Part shown: positions 14,489 through 23,155 of the stretch, in pieces
Layout: the number at the start of each line of letters is the position of its first letter
How positions within the stretch are numbered: the stretch's first letter is position 1
Assembly (NCBI RefSeq): GCF_000091305.1
Contig: NC_013929.1
Location: 6,758,001 to 6,822,000 of the forward strand
Length of the DNA stretch: 64,000 bases
DNA from: Streptomyces scabiei 87.22
GTDB lineage: Bacteria; Actinomycetota; Actinomycetes; Streptomycetales; Streptomycetaceae
Direction of reading: 5' to 3'
Notes under the pieces: generated by a model
What the model was told of the DNA's origin: nothing
The model's input: the letters and a program-made list of their open reading frames with translations, nothing else
The model's database searches: none
Made by a program: the position numbers and the translations under genes

Positions 14489-15108
14489 CCGCGATCGACT
14501 ACGACCTGGAGTTCCTGGAGGACGGGCGCACCATCGAGCTGATCTCGATCGGCCTGGTCTGCGACGACGGACGCGAGTACTACGCCGTGTCTCGACGGCT
14601 CACCGCCCGGACCTGGCGCGGATGGCAGCTGCGCCGACGCGTGCGGAACCACCCGTGGCTGATGGCCAACGTCATCCCGCGCCTGCCTCAGCCGCACGGC
14701 GACTGGCGCAACCACATGCCGAACGACTGGCTGTTCAACTACCTCGACCCTGCGGTGAAGCGGCACAAGACCATCGCCACGGACGTCCGCGACTTCATCC
14801 TGGCAGCAGGCCCGGACGCCGAACTGTGGGCGGACTACGGGGCGTACGACCACGTCGCCCTCGCCCAACTCTTCGGACCCATGATCGACCTGCCCGAAGG
14901 CGTCCCCATGTTCACCCACGACATCCAGCAGGAGCGGGCCCGCCTCGGCATCCCCGACACCGCCCTGCCGAAGCAGCACGCCGGCCAGCACAACGCCCTC
15001 GCCGACGCACGGCACAACCGGACCGTCAGGCTCTGGCTCGCCGAGCAGGACACACGGCGGGGTACACGGCAGGGCACCCTCGGCCCCGGGCACCGGAGCA
15101 CGGGCTGA
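14485..15108 (+). CDS. DEDD-type 3'-5' exoribonuclease (RNase AS / Rv2179c-like)
   Basis: 207 residues from GTG 14485 (GTGA overlap). Exonuclease residues are visible in order: DLEFLEDG with Asp7 and Glu9, YGAYDHVAL with Asp122, and HNALADARHNR with His169 and Asp174, a DEDDh layout. TIELISIGLV after the first motif is characteristic of the polyadenylate-specific exoribonuclease AS family. It would degrade 3' ends of RNA. In a phage it may adjust host or phage transcripts; that role is inference. Confidence 0.85.
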   Translation: MTAIDYDLEFLEDGRTIELISIGLVCDDGREYYAVSRRLTARTWRGWQLRRRVRNHPWLMANVIPRLPQPHGDWRNHMPNDWLFNYLDPAVKRHKTIATDVRDFILAAGPDAELWADYGAYDHVALAQLFGPMIDLPEGVPMFTHDIQQERARLGIPDTALPKQHAGQHNALADARHNRTVRLWLAEQDTRRGTRQGTLGPGHRSTG

Positions 15109-15380
15109 TGCACATCACGGTCACGAACGGCGACCGCACCGTCGAGATCAGGATCAAGGGCCACTCGGCCAAGGCCCTGGCCAGAGCCGAAGCCACCGCG
15201 CTGCGCCTCCTCACCTCGGGCCCCGAGCCTCAGCCCAAGCCAGCACCGTTCGGCTACTCAGTCACCGCAGAGCACGAGCTGTCGAGCACGGACCAGGTCG
15301 ACAGCACCGAGCACACAGACACGCTGCGCACCACGCAAGGCACGACCCCGAGCCCTGCCGTGCGCCAGCCGCTCCCCTGA
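15108..15380 (+). CDS. Hypothetical small phage protein
   Basis: 90 residues from ATG 15108, overlapping the previous TGA by one base. The N-terminal 40 residues (HITVTNGDRTVEIRIKGHSA then KALARAEATALRLL) look like a beta-beta-alpha motif, and the rest is Thr/Ser/Pro-rich and likely disordered. Its stop codon lies inside a 14-base perfect palindrome that begins a dense palindrome cluster. It is the last gene before the terminase regulatory region. Confidence 0.6.
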   Translation: MHITVTNGDRTVEIRIKGHSAKALARAEATALRLLTSGPEPQPKPAPFGYSVTAEHELSSTDQVDSTEHTDTLRTTQGTTPSPAVRQPLP

Positions 15381-15535
15381 GACGTCTCAGCCGGCCCTCC
15401 CGGGGTCGGCCGGGGTCTCCGTGATGATCATCTCCCTCCCCGGAGATCAGAATGATCATGGGCGAGACCAAGATCATGATCACGATTACTCTCGGTCATG
15501 ATCACCTGGGGGGATATCCCAAGATCAACGATCTT
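15377..15535 (+). repeat. Palindrome cluster (GATC/TGATCA-rich) upstream of terminase
   Basis: In this gap lie CTGAGACGTCTCAG (15377-15390), a CCGGCC/GGCCGG stem (15391-15413), ATGATCAT at 15424 and again at 15452, GATCATGATC (15472-15481), TGATCA at 15499, GGGATATCCC (15511-15520) and AAGATC-AAC-GATCTT (15521-15535). Such density is exceptional in this high-GC window. The place, just before terS, fits a packaging start, terminase-binding site or operator; which one cannot be told from sequence. The rest of the gap to 15678 has no further feature except the terS ribosome-binding site. Confidence 0.6.
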
Positions 15536-15678
15536 GCCGGACCGCCGGGGAGGGCGATTCCAGTCTGTACGGATCCCAGGCCCGGCGCGACGCCGGTCCC
15601 GTGACCGTGCGTCACACCGTGTCCGGTGCCGCGATGGCCCGGCTGACGTGCCGTTCTGGCACTTGAAGGGGGCATCGC

Positions 15679-16131
15679 ATGCCTCAGATTCCGAAGGACT
15701 CGAAGACCCGCCAGCGCCGCAACAAGGCGACCACCGCGCGCCGGCTGTCCGGCGTCCCGGACGACTTCCCCGTGCCGAAACTCCCCGGCGGCCGCCGCTG
15801 GCTCAAGCAGACCCGGCTCTGGTGGGAAGACGTGTGGGCGTCTCCCATGGCGAGCGAGTTCGTCGACGGCCGGGTCGACGTGCACGGCCTGATCATGCTG
15901 GCCGTGCTGGTGGACAACTTCTGGCGTGAGCCGTCGGCGTCCCTGGCGTCGGAGATCCGGCTGCAGCGGCAGTGCTTCGGACTGACCCCGATCGACCGCC
16001 GCCGTCTTCAGTGGGAGATCGAGCGGGGCGAGGACGCCTCCGAGCGGACCCGCCGACGCCGCACCGCCCAGGCGGCCGGCGGCCGGGGCGAACCTCCGCA
16101 GGACCCGCGGGCCACGCTGCACGCGGTGTAG
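15679..16131 (+). CDS. terS: Terminase small subunit
   Basis: 150 residues from ATG 15679 with ribosome-binding site gaaggggg. It is basic at the N-terminus (SKTRQRRNKATTARRLSG) and has LKQTRLWWEDVWASPMASEF, EIRLQRQCFGLTPIDRRRLQ and WEIERGEDA, a pattern typical of actinophage small terminases. It recognises the packaging site and loads the large subunit. The gene directly precedes terL, and the palindrome cluster upstream is a candidate binding site. Confidence 0.8.
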   Translation: MPQIPKDSKTRQRRNKATTARRLSGVPDDFPVPKLPGGRRWLKQTRLWWEDVWASPMASEFVDGRVDVHGLIMLAVLVDNFWREPSASLASEIRLQRQCFGLTPIDRRRLQWEIERGEDASERTRRRRTAQAAGGRGEPPQDPRATLHAV

Positions 16132-16134
16132 GCC

Positions 16135-17772
16135 GTGGGCGTCCTGCACGTCCCCGCGCCGGACGCCGAACCCTGGCCCACCCTCGGACCCCAGGTCTGC
16201 GAGTTCCTCGAAGAGCGGTGCGTCCACGGCCCCGGCGACCTGCGCGGCGACGACTACCAGCTCGACGCAGAGAAGCGGGCGCTGATCTACCGCTGGTACG
16301 AGGTGTACCCGCAGAACCATCCGCGGGCCGGGCGGCGCCGCTTCAAGCGGGTCGGGCTCAGCGTCCGCAAGGGCACGGCGAAGACAGAGCTGGCCGCCGC
16401 GGTGGCGTACGCGGAGCTGCATGTCGAGGCGCCGGTGCGATGCGACGGGTTCGACTCGAAGGGCCGGCCGGTGGGGCGGCCGGTGCGGGACCCGTACATC
16501 CCGATGGTGGCGTACACCGAAGAGCAGACCTCGGACCTGGCGTACGGCGCGCTGTACGTGATGTGCACCGAGGGCCCGGACGCGGACCTGTTCGACTCGG
16601 GCCTGGAACGCATCATGCGGATCGGCGGCGACGGCAAGGCACAGGCCCTCGCCTCCTCGCCGGACTCGCGCGACGGCGCCCGTACGACGTTCCAGCACTT
16701 CGACGAGACCCACCGGTTCGTGCTGCCGCGGCTGCGCGAGGCGCATCAGACGATGCTCGCGAACATCCCCAAGCGCATGCTCGCGGACCCGTGGAGCCTG
16801 GAGACGACCACCACCTACACCCCTGGCGAGGGGTCGGTGGCGGAGGGGACGCACGAGTACGCGGAGCTGGTCGCGGAGGAGAAGGTCAAGGACCGGGCCC
16901 TGTGCTTCTTCCACCGTGAGGCCACCCCTCGCGAGGGCGAGGACTTGTCCGATGACGAGCAGTTGCGGGCGGCCATCCGCGAAGCGTCCGGCCCGGCGAT
17001 CGCCTCATGGCCGGACTTCGAGGGGCAGGTCGACTACGTCGCCTCGCTCTACAACCACCCGGACACCGACCGCTCGTACTACGAGCGGGTCTGGCTCAAC
17101 CGGCGGGTGCAGGCCGGACGGCAGGCGTTCGACGTGCGGCGGTGGCGCGACGAGCTGGCGCGGCCGGACTTCGTGGTGCCGGACGGGGACCCCATCGCCG
17201 TCGGCTTCGACGGTGCCCAGTTCCGCGACGCGACCGCTCTGATCGCCACGCACATCGAGACCGGCTTCCAGTGGCCGCTGGGCATCTGGGAGTGCCCGCC
17301 CGGCGAGACCGAGTGGGAGTGCCCCGAGGACGAGGTCGATGACGCCCTGGTCGAAGCCTTCGACCGGTTTCACGTCATCCGCGTGTACGCGGACCCGCCG
17401 TACTGGGACGGCATGGTCGTCCGCTGGAAGGGCCGGTGGGGGGAGAAGCGGGTCACCGAGTGGTGGACGAACCGGCCGAAGGCCATGGCCTACAGCGTGC
17501 GCGCCTACCACCGGGCGATGAAGGCCGGCGACGTCAGCCACAACGGTGACGAGACCTTCGCCCGGCACATCGCCAACGCCCGCAAGCGGGTGCTGAAGAT
17601 GCTCGACGAGGACGGTCAGCCGCTGTGGGTGATCGAGAAAGAGCGCCACGACAGCCCGTTCAAGATGGACGGCGCGATGGCCGGGGACCTGTCGTGGGAG
17701 GCCCGGTCCGACGCCATCAAGGCCGGCCAGGGACGCCCGAAGAAGAAGTCCAAGATGGTGATCATGCGATGA
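16135..17772 (+). CDS. terL: Terminase large subunit (ATPase/nuclease)
   Basis: 545 residues from GTG 16135, three bases after terS. It packages DNA into the procapsid. The Walker A-like RKGTAKTE is at about residues 78-85, Walker B FDETH at 189-193 and the coupling motif TTTYTPGEGS near 226. The nuclease domain begins at VGFDGAQFRDATAL (Asp359, Asp365) and ends with an acidic DGAMAGDLSWEARSDA near the C-terminus. Length and motif order match siphophage terminases. No truncation or intein is seen. Confidence 0.9.
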   Translation: MGVLHVPAPDAEPWPTLGPQVCEFLEERCVHGPGDLRGDDYQLDAEKRALIYRWYEVYPQNHPRAGRRRFKRVGLSVRKGTAKTELAAAVAYAELHVEAPVRCDGFDSKGRPVGRPVRDPYIPMVAYTEEQTSDLAYGALYVMCTEGPDADLFDSGLERIMRIGGDGKAQALASSPDSRDGARTTFQHFDETHRFVLPRLREAHQTMLANIPKRMLADPWSLETTTTYTPGEGSVAEGTHEYAELVAEEKVKDRALCFFHREATPREGEDLSDDEQLRAAIREASGPAIASWPDFEGQVDYVASLYNHPDTDRSYYERVWLNRRVQAGRQAFDVRRWRDELARPDFVVPDGDPIAVGFDGAQFRDATALIATHIETGFQWPLGIWECPPGETEWECPEDEVDDALVEAFDRFHVIRVYADPPYWDGMVVRWKGRWGEKRVTEWWTNRPKAMAYSVRAYHRAMKAGDVSHNGDETFARHIANARKRVLKMLDEDGQPLWVIEKERHDSPFKMDGAMAGDLSWEARSDAIKAGQGRPKKKSKMVIMR

Positions 17773-17786
17773 GGGCGAGGTGAGCC

Positions 17787-19238
17787 GTGGCGCGCACCGA
17801 GCAGCAGTGGCTGAAGCACCTGATCCAGTGCCATGACCGGGAGAAGCCGGAACTGACGCTGCTGGACTCCTACTACGAGGGCGAGCAGCCGCTGTCCTAC
17901 CTGGCGCCGGAGCTTCAGGCGGAGATGGACGAGCGGATCCGGCAGGTCGTCGTGAACTGGCCGCTCCTCGTCGCCGACAGCCTTGAGGAGCGCCTGGACG
18001 TCGAGGGCTTCCGCTTCCCGGACGAGGCGCAGGCCGACGAGGAGCTGTGGCGGATCTGGCAGGCGAACCGGCTGGACTCCAGGTCCCACCAGGGGCACCT
18101 GGACGGGCTGGTGATGCGGCGGGCGTACGTCATCGTCGGCGCCCGCGAGGACGACCCGAAGACACCGCTGATCACCGTGGAGTCGCCGCTCGATGTGTAC
18201 GCGGAGCACGACCCCCGCACCGGGGCTGTGGCTGCGGCGGTGAAGCGCTGGTGCGAGGAGGAAGAGGGCGCCTCGCCGATCGAGCACGCGACGCTGTACC
18301 TGCCGGGGGCGACGTCGTGGTGGACGAAGGACCGCTCCGGCGTGTGGGCCGAGGACACCGGCGACGAGGGTGAGCCCACGCGCGACGACCACGGGCTCGG
18401 CGAGGTGCCGGTGGTGCCGCTCGCGAACCGGGCCCGCCTGAAGAAGCCGGGCGGGGTCAGTGAGCTGAAGGCCGTGATCCCGCTGTCGGATGCCGCCTGC
18501 AAGATCGCCACCGACATGATGGTCAGCGCGGAATACCACGCCACCCCGCGCCGCGTCGCGTTCGGTTTCGGTGAGGACGACTTCCAGGACGAGCAGGGCC
18601 GGAAGGTCTCGGCGTTCTCCCGGATCATCGGCCGGGTGTGGGCGACAGAACGCCGGCGCGGCTCGGGCGAGGACGGCGGCGCGGACGTCATCCAGTTCCC
18701 CGAGGCGCAGCTGAAGAACTTCCACGACACGATCAACCAGCTCGCGCAGCTCGTCGCCAGCCTGGCCGGTCTGCCGCCTCACTTCCTCGGCTACACCAGC
18801 CAGAACCCGGCCAGCGCCGACGCCATCCGGTCCTCGGAGTCGAGGCTCGTGAAGCGGGCCGAGCGGCGCCAGCGCGAGTGGGGCGAGGCGTGGGAGCAGG
18901 TGATGCGGCTCGCGCTGCGGATCCGCGACGGCGAGTGGGACCCGCGGGTGATGAGCCTGGAGACGGTATGGAGGGACGCCTCCACCCCCACCGTCGCGCA
19001 GGCGGCGGATGCCGCAGTGAAGAAGTACTCGGCGAAGATCGTGCCGCTGCGGCAGACCCGCGAGGATCTCGGCTACTCGCAGGCGCAGATCGCGCGCATG
19101 GAGGAGCAGGACCGTGAGGCCGCCGAGGACGCCATGGCCCGGGTCCTCGCCGGGGACCTGGCCGCTCTGCAGGCCGGGCCGAAGCCGGGCGTGGACGACG
19201 AGGACGAGCCGCTGCCCGAGCCGGCGGACGCCGCGTGA
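17787..19238 (+). CDS. Portal protein (SPP1 gp6-like)
   Basis: 483 residues from GTG 17787. The sequence has YYEGEQPL and QVVVNWPLLVADSLEERLDV near the N-terminus, a central clip/stem region, and NPASADAIRSSESRLVKRAE near residue 350, the segment characteristic of SPP1-type portals. The portal forms the dodecameric ring through which DNA is packaged and to which the connector attaches. It is coupled by GTGA to the MuF-type gene. The acidic C-terminus (DDEDEPLPEP) is typical. Confidence 0.85.
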   Translation: MARTEQQWLKHLIQCHDREKPELTLLDSYYEGEQPLSYLAPELQAEMDERIRQVVVNWPLLVADSLEERLDVEGFRFPDEAQADEELWRIWQANRLDSRSHQGHLDGLVMRRAYVIVGAREDDPKTPLITVESPLDVYAEHDPRTGAVAAAVKRWCEEEEGASPIEHATLYLPGATSWWTKDRSGVWAEDTGDEGEPTRDDHGLGEVPVVPLANRARLKKPGGVSELKAVIPLSDAACKIATDMMVSAEYHATPRRVAFGFGEDDFQDEQGRKVSAFSRIIGRVWATERRRGSGEDGGADVIQFPEAQLKNFHDTINQLAQLVASLAGLPPHFLGYTSQNPASADAIRSSESRLVKRAERRQREWGEAWEQVMRLALRIRDGEWDPRVMSLETVWRDASTPTVAQAADAAVKKYSAKIVPLRQTREDLGYSQAQIARMEEQDREAAEDAMARVLAGDLAALQAGPKPGVDDEDEPLPEPADAA

Positions 19239-20311
19239 CGACAGCGCCCGAGCGCCTGTCCGCCGTTCAGCTGGCGGAGGCGTACTACGTGGCGCAGTCC
19301 CGGCTCGCGCGCCGTACGGCCGACCGCGTGCAAGACCTGTGGCGGGAGCTGGATCGCCGGGACCTGACCGGCTCCTGGGAGGCCCTGGTGGGGCCGCGGA
19401 TCGTCGAGGCCGTCGCCGTCGGCCAGTTCGCGGCGGCCACCCAGGCCGACCCGTACCTGAACGCCATCGAGGCCGCCGACGGCAGCGAACCCGACGGCAC
19501 GCGTCTGCGGGCGGCAGCATTCGCCGGGCACGCCTCCGACGGCCGGTCGCTTGAGTCGCTGCTGTACCTGCCGGTCATCTCCACCAAGCAGGCCATCGGC
19601 GCCGGCCTGGACGACGTCGAAGCGATGATGCGGGGCCTGAACCAGCTCCTGAAGATGGCCGCCACCCAGGTCGCCGACGCCGGCCGTACGGCGGTCGGCG
19701 CGGGCATCGCGGGACGGCGCACGATCCAGGGCTACATCCGCATCGCCGCCGCCCCGTGCTGCGCCCGCTGCGCCATCCTGTCCGGCAAGGAATTCGGGTG
19801 GAACGCGGGCTTTCAGCGGCACCCGCGGTGCGACTGCATCCACATGCCGGCCACCCTGATCGCCCGATCCAGCCTGCGGCGCGGCTTCCTGGAGCGCCGG
19901 GAGATGGCGCCCACCGTCGGCCGGGGCGGGCCGCGTGGCTTCGTCGACGCACAGACGTACTTCGGTTCGCTGTCCCGGCGCGAGCAGGACCGCATCTTCA
20001 CGATCGCCGGGGCTCGCGCGATCCGGGCGGGCGCGGACATCACCTCGGTCGTGAACGCCCGCCGCGGCATGTACACGGCGTCCGCCTTCGGCCGCAGGGT
20101 CAGGGCGACCCGCGAGGGCACCACGACGAGGGGCGCGTTTTACCGCTCGGAGCGGACCCGCGCCATCAGGCGCGGGCAGGTCCCGGCCGACATCGGCCGC
20201 CAGTTCCGCCTTCGGACCCCCCGGCTCATGCCGGAGGAGATCTTCCGGCTCGCCGAGAGCCGGGACGAAGCGATCCGCATGCTGCGGCGCTTCGGCTACA
20301 TCGACGGCTGA
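19235..20311 (+). CDS. MuF-like capsid maturation / minor head protein
   Basis: 358 residues from GTG 19235 (GTGA overlap with portal). The central PCCARC (Cys175, 176, 179) followed about 17 residues later by HPRCDC (His196, Cys199, Cys201) is the conserved metal-type site of MuF-related proteins, with KEFGWNAGF between. These minor head proteins are packaged and sometimes carry enzymatic tails. The tail here is basic (RTREG, RRFGY) and ends without a recognisable toxin domain. Position between portal and scaffold agrees with the family. Confidence 0.8.
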   Translation: MTTAPERLSAVQLAEAYYVAQSRLARRTADRVQDLWRELDRRDLTGSWEALVGPRIVEAVAVGQFAAATQADPYLNAIEAADGSEPDGTRLRAAAFAGHASDGRSLESLLYLPVISTKQAIGAGLDDVEAMMRGLNQLLKMAATQVADAGRTAVGAGIAGRRTIQGYIRIAAAPCCARCAILSGKEFGWNAGFQRHPRCDCIHMPATLIARSSLRRGFLERREMAPTVGRGGPRGFVDAQTYFGSLSRREQDRIFTIAGARAIRAGADITSVVNARRGMYTASAFGRRVRATREGTTTRGAFYRSERTRAIRRGQVPADIGRQFRLRTPRLMPEEIFRLAESRDEAIRMLRRFGYIDG

Positions 20312-20377
20312 GAAGCCTCGCTCTGTCCGCGCGCGATGCGCGGCTGCTCACCGATCCCGCGACGGGAGACCCACCTG

Positions 20378-21076
20378 ATGTATCTGCGTAACCGCTGGCT
20401 GCCCGCTGCCCGAGGCGGTGTGGACTGGTTCAGCATCACCCGCCACGACGACCCCGACCCGGCCGATCCCAAGGATCCGGCGGACCCGGCCGACCCGAAG
20501 GACCCCGAGGGCGACCCGGACCCGGCCGATCCGAAGGACCCGGATGACGGGCTCGGCGACGCCGGGAAGCGCGCGCTCCAGAAGGAGCGGGCCGAGAAGC
20601 AGGCCGCGAAGAAGGAGCTCGCCGCCGCGAAGAAGGCTGCCGCCGACGCCCAGGCGAAGGTTCAGGAGTACGAGGACCGCGACAAGTCCGAGCTGGACAA
20701 GGCGACCAGCCGGGCGGAGGCCGCGGCGAGGCGCGCGGAAGCCGCGACGGCCCGCGCCGTGCGTGCGGAGGTCAAGGCCGCAGCCGCAGAGTTCGCCGAC
20801 CCCGACGATGCGGTCGCGTTCCTCGACCTGGCCGCGTACGCCGACGCCGACGGCGAGATCGACACGGCAGGCATCGCCTCCGACCTCGCTGAGCTGCTGG
20901 AACGCAAGCCGCACCTGAAGAAGCAGGCTGCCGCCGATCCGAAGGATCCGAAGCAGCCGAAGCCCGACCCCAGCCAGGGGCCGCGCAAGGACCCGCCGCC
21001 CGCCGACTGGCGCACCGCCGACCGATCCGCCGTCGACGCCGAACTGGCCAAGTACGGCGTGAAGCTGCGCCGCTGA
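20378..21076 (+). CDS. Scaffolding protein
   Basis: 232 residues from ATG 20378 with ribosome-binding site gggaga. After a short N-terminal part that contains WFSITRHD (residues 17-24), it has DPADPKDP repeats (residues about 26-56), then a long alanine/lysine-rich coiled coil (KRALQKERAEKQAAKKELAA through about residue 150) and a second DPKDPK stretch before a basic C-terminus. Length, coiled coil, and position just before the capsid gene fit siphophage scaffolds. It shares an N-terminal motif with the capsid protein. Confidence 0.8.
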   Translation: MYLRNRWLPAARGGVDWFSITRHDDPDPADPKDPADPADPKDPEGDPDPADPKDPDDGLGDAGKRALQKERAEKQAAKKELAAAKKAAADAQAKVQEYEDRDKSELDKATSRAEAAARRAEAATARAVRAEVKAAAAEFADPDDAVAFLDLAAYADADGEIDTAGIASDLAELLERKPHLKKQAAADPKDPKQPKPDPSQGPRKDPPPADWRTADRSAVDAELAKYGVKLRR

Positions 21077-21077
21077 C

Positions 21078-21266
21078 GTGATCCGTATCCGTGCCCGGCT
21101 GACGGACGGTCGCACCTCGATCGAGGTCGACGGTCACGAAGGCCACGTCGAGGACGGGCGGGTCTGCGCAGCGGTGTCGGCCATCACACAGACCGCGCTG
21201 CTCGGCCTGGAGCAGGTCGCAGCACAACACCCGGACCTCGTGTCCGTCGAGATCACACAGGAGTAG
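21078..21266 (+). CDS. Prp-like (DUF464) cysteine protease, candidate prohead protease
   Basis: 62 residues from GTG 21078, one base after the scaffold stop and two before the capsid start codon region. VDGHEGHVEDGRVCAAVSAI matches the Prp signature: the GH of a catalytic histidine (His20), then a cysteine (Cys30) inside VCAAVSA, followed by TALLGLEQV. Prp family proteases trim ribosomal protein L27 in Firmicutes, and in staphylococcal phages the host Prp trims phage head proteins. This version is shorter than host Prp (about 106 residues). A role in head maturation is inferred from gene position. Confidence 0.75.
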   Translation: MIRIRARLTDGRTSIEVDGHEGHVEDGRVCAAVSAITQTALLGLEQVAAQHPDLVSVEITQE

Positions 21267-21268
21267 AC

Positions 21269-22660
21269 ATGACCCTGACCGCTCGCCGGTCGTGGTTCCG
21301 GCTCGACCGGCACGACGGCCTCCGCACGCTCATCCCGTCCCCGGCGGCCGCGCGGCCGTGGTTCGACCTCGGCCGTCACGACGTCCGGTCCACCCTGCCG
21401 GCGGCGATCCGCGCGATCATGCAGGACGGGCTCCTGGACCGGATGTTCCACGAGTCCCTGCGGCCCGAGCTGCTGTTCCCGCAGATCGCCGACCCGGAGC
21501 CGTGGCAGGGCGGCCTCGGCGACCGCCGGATCATGACCCGCAACGGGCTCATGACGCCGGACCCGACCGCCATCACCGGCTCCGACGCCAGCACCGGCAC
21601 CTACGACATCGAGCAGTGGGAAGTCGTGATGGACCAGTACGGCAAGGCGGTGGAGACCAACATGCTCCAGAGCCGCATGACGCTCGCGAGCAAGTTCCTC
21701 AACGACGTGTCCAGGCTCGGCATCCACGCCGGCCAGACCATCAACCGGCTGGCCCGGAACAAGCTGTACCGGGGGTACGCGGGCGGCCGTACGTACTGCC
21801 GCACGGCGGGCTCGTCGGACACGTCGATCGTGGTCGCGAGCGTCGACGGTTTCACCCACAAGATCGTCAACGGGGTCCCGACGCCGGTTTCCGGTGCGAA
21901 CCCGCTGACCGTCAGCATCGAGGGCGTCGCCAACACCGTCACCGGCGTCGACACCGTCACGGGCACCCTGACCCTGGGCACCGCCCGGGCCGACGTGCTC
22001 GGTGACTCGGTCGTCTCCGCGCAGGCCCCGTACTCGGTACGCGCGGGCACGTCCAACGACAGCGCCTTCGACCTCGGCGCCGGCGACCTGATCAAGTTCT
22101 CGCACTTCCGGGCTGCGGTCGCCCGGCTGCGGCGTATGAGCGTTCCCTCGGCCGAGGGCGGCAACTACGTCGCCCACATCGACAGCGTGACCGAGTCGCA
22201 GCTGTTCGAGGACACCGAGTTCCAGAACCTCTACCAGGGGCGCGCCGACTCGGAGACCTACCGGGACCTGGCCCTCGGCGTGTTCGGCGGCATCGTGTGG
22301 GTCCGCAACGAGGAGGTGCCGTACCTCACCACCGCCTCGACCGGATACGAGGACCTCCTGACGACCGTGCACCGACCGGTCGTCGTCGGCTCGGGTGCCC
22401 TCGTGTCCGCTCCGTTCGAGGACATCGGCGGCCTGCTCCGGGAGACCGGCGTCGCGGACGTCCCCGAGATCGCCATGATCAACGTGGCGCCGGGCGTGGA
22501 CGTGGCCCGTATCGTCCGCCCGCCGCAGGACCGCCTGCAGCAGATCGTCTCCACCGCCTGGTCGTGGGTCGGCGACTACGGCGTCCCGAGCGACAGCCTC
22601 GCCAACGGCGACCCGGCCCAGTTCAAGCGGGCCGTGATGCTGGAGCACTCCGCGAACTGA
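21269..22660 (+). CDS. Major capsid protein
   Basis: 463 residues from ATG 21269. Near the N-terminus it has WFRLDRHD (residues 9-16) and WFDLGRHD (31-38). Downstream are QIADPEPWQGG and DVSRLGIHAGQTINRLARNK, then a beta-rich insertion around residues 180-260 (VEGVANTVTGVDTVTGTLTL type). Later parts, such as YEDLLTTVHRPVVVGSGALV and SWVGDYGVPSDS, resemble capsid C-terminal domains. It is the largest head protein, follows scaffold and Prp-like genes, and is followed by a strong hairpin. HK97-like fold is likely but not shown. Confidence 0.85.
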   Translation: MTLTARRSWFRLDRHDGLRTLIPSPAAARPWFDLGRHDVRSTLPAAIRAIMQDGLLDRMFHESLRPELLFPQIADPEPWQGGLGDRRIMTRNGLMTPDPTAITGSDASTGTYDIEQWEVVMDQYGKAVETNMLQSRMTLASKFLNDVSRLGIHAGQTINRLARNKLYRGYAGGRTYCRTAGSSDTSIVVASVDGFTHKIVNGVPTPVSGANPLTVSIEGVANTVTGVDTVTGTLTLGTARADVLGDSVVSAQAPYSVRAGTSNDSAFDLGAGDLIKFSHFRAAVARLRRMSVPSAEGGNYVAHIDSVTESQLFEDTEFQNLYQGRADSETYRDLALGVFGGIVWVRNEEVPYLTTASTGYEDLLTTVHRPVVVGSGALVSAPFEDIGGLLRETGVADVPEIAMINVAPGVDVARIVRPPQDRLQQIVSTAWSWVGDYGVPSDSLANGDPAQFKRAVMLEHSAN

Positions 22661-22666
22661 CCGCCC

Positions 22667-22694
22667 GCCCCACCCGGCTGCGGCCGGGTGGGGC
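22667..22694 (+). terminator. Hairpin after capsid gene
   Basis: GCCCCACCCGG (22667-22677) and CCGGGTGGGGC (22684-22694) are perfectly complementary over 11 bases with a 6-base loop, starting six bases after the capsid stop. No T tract follows. It may be a partial terminator or a message-stabilising 3' hairpin that sets the capsid level above the connectors. Confidence 0.6.
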
Positions 22695-22711
22695 CCGGAG
22701 AGGAGGATCTC

Positions 22712-23143
22712 GTGCGCGTACGCGTCAACGAGAACATCAAGCTGTTCCAGGGTCACGTCCCCGTACGGCTCGCCGAGGGGCAGGAGGTCACCGGTGAACT
22801 CGCCGCCCTGCTGCTGAAGAGCGCCCCCGGCAAGGTGACCTGCCTGGACGCCCCCGAGGAGAGCGAGTCGGGCCAGACTCCGGGGCACCGGGAGCCGTGC
22901 GTCGACGGCGACGTGTGCGACGGCCCTCACTGCCCGCCCGAGTCCGACCCGGACGCGGACGCGACCGACCCCGGTGATCCGCCGCCGTCCGACGAGCTGG
23001 ACATCACCGCGGCGGTCGGCAAGGTCCTCGACTGGGTCGGCGACGACCCCGAGCGGGCTGAGCAGGCGGCCGCCGCCGAGCAGGCCACCGACAAGCCGCG
23101 CGCCACGCTGCTGAAGCAGCTCGCCAAGCTCACCGAGAGCTGA
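22712..23143 (+). CDS. Hypothetical head-associated protein
   Basis: 143 residues from GTG 22712 with a strong ribosome-binding site (agaggagg). It has HVPVRLAEGQEVTGELAALLL then a low-complexity middle rich in Pro/Asp/Glu with CVDGDVCDGPHC, and ends with a helical segment (DELDITAAVGKVLDWVGDD, then ATLLKQLAKLTES). The N-terminal part suggests a small structural domain. Position after capsid fits a head-tail joining or head-assembly accessory protein; no family was recognised. Confidence 0.65.
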   Translation: MRVRVNENIKLFQGHVPVRLAEGQEVTGELAALLLKSAPGKVTCLDAPEESESGQTPGHREPCVDGDVCDGPHCPPESDPDADATDPGDPPPSDELDITAAVGKVLDWVGDDPERAEQAAAAEQATDKPRATLLKQLAKLTES

Positions 23144-23155
23144 GGGGAGGCTGCC

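Noticed and set aside
15421..15535. CRISPR-like array from repeated GATC palindromes
   Set aside because: The units are unequal in length and spacing, there are no 30-base spacers and no cas genes nearby.
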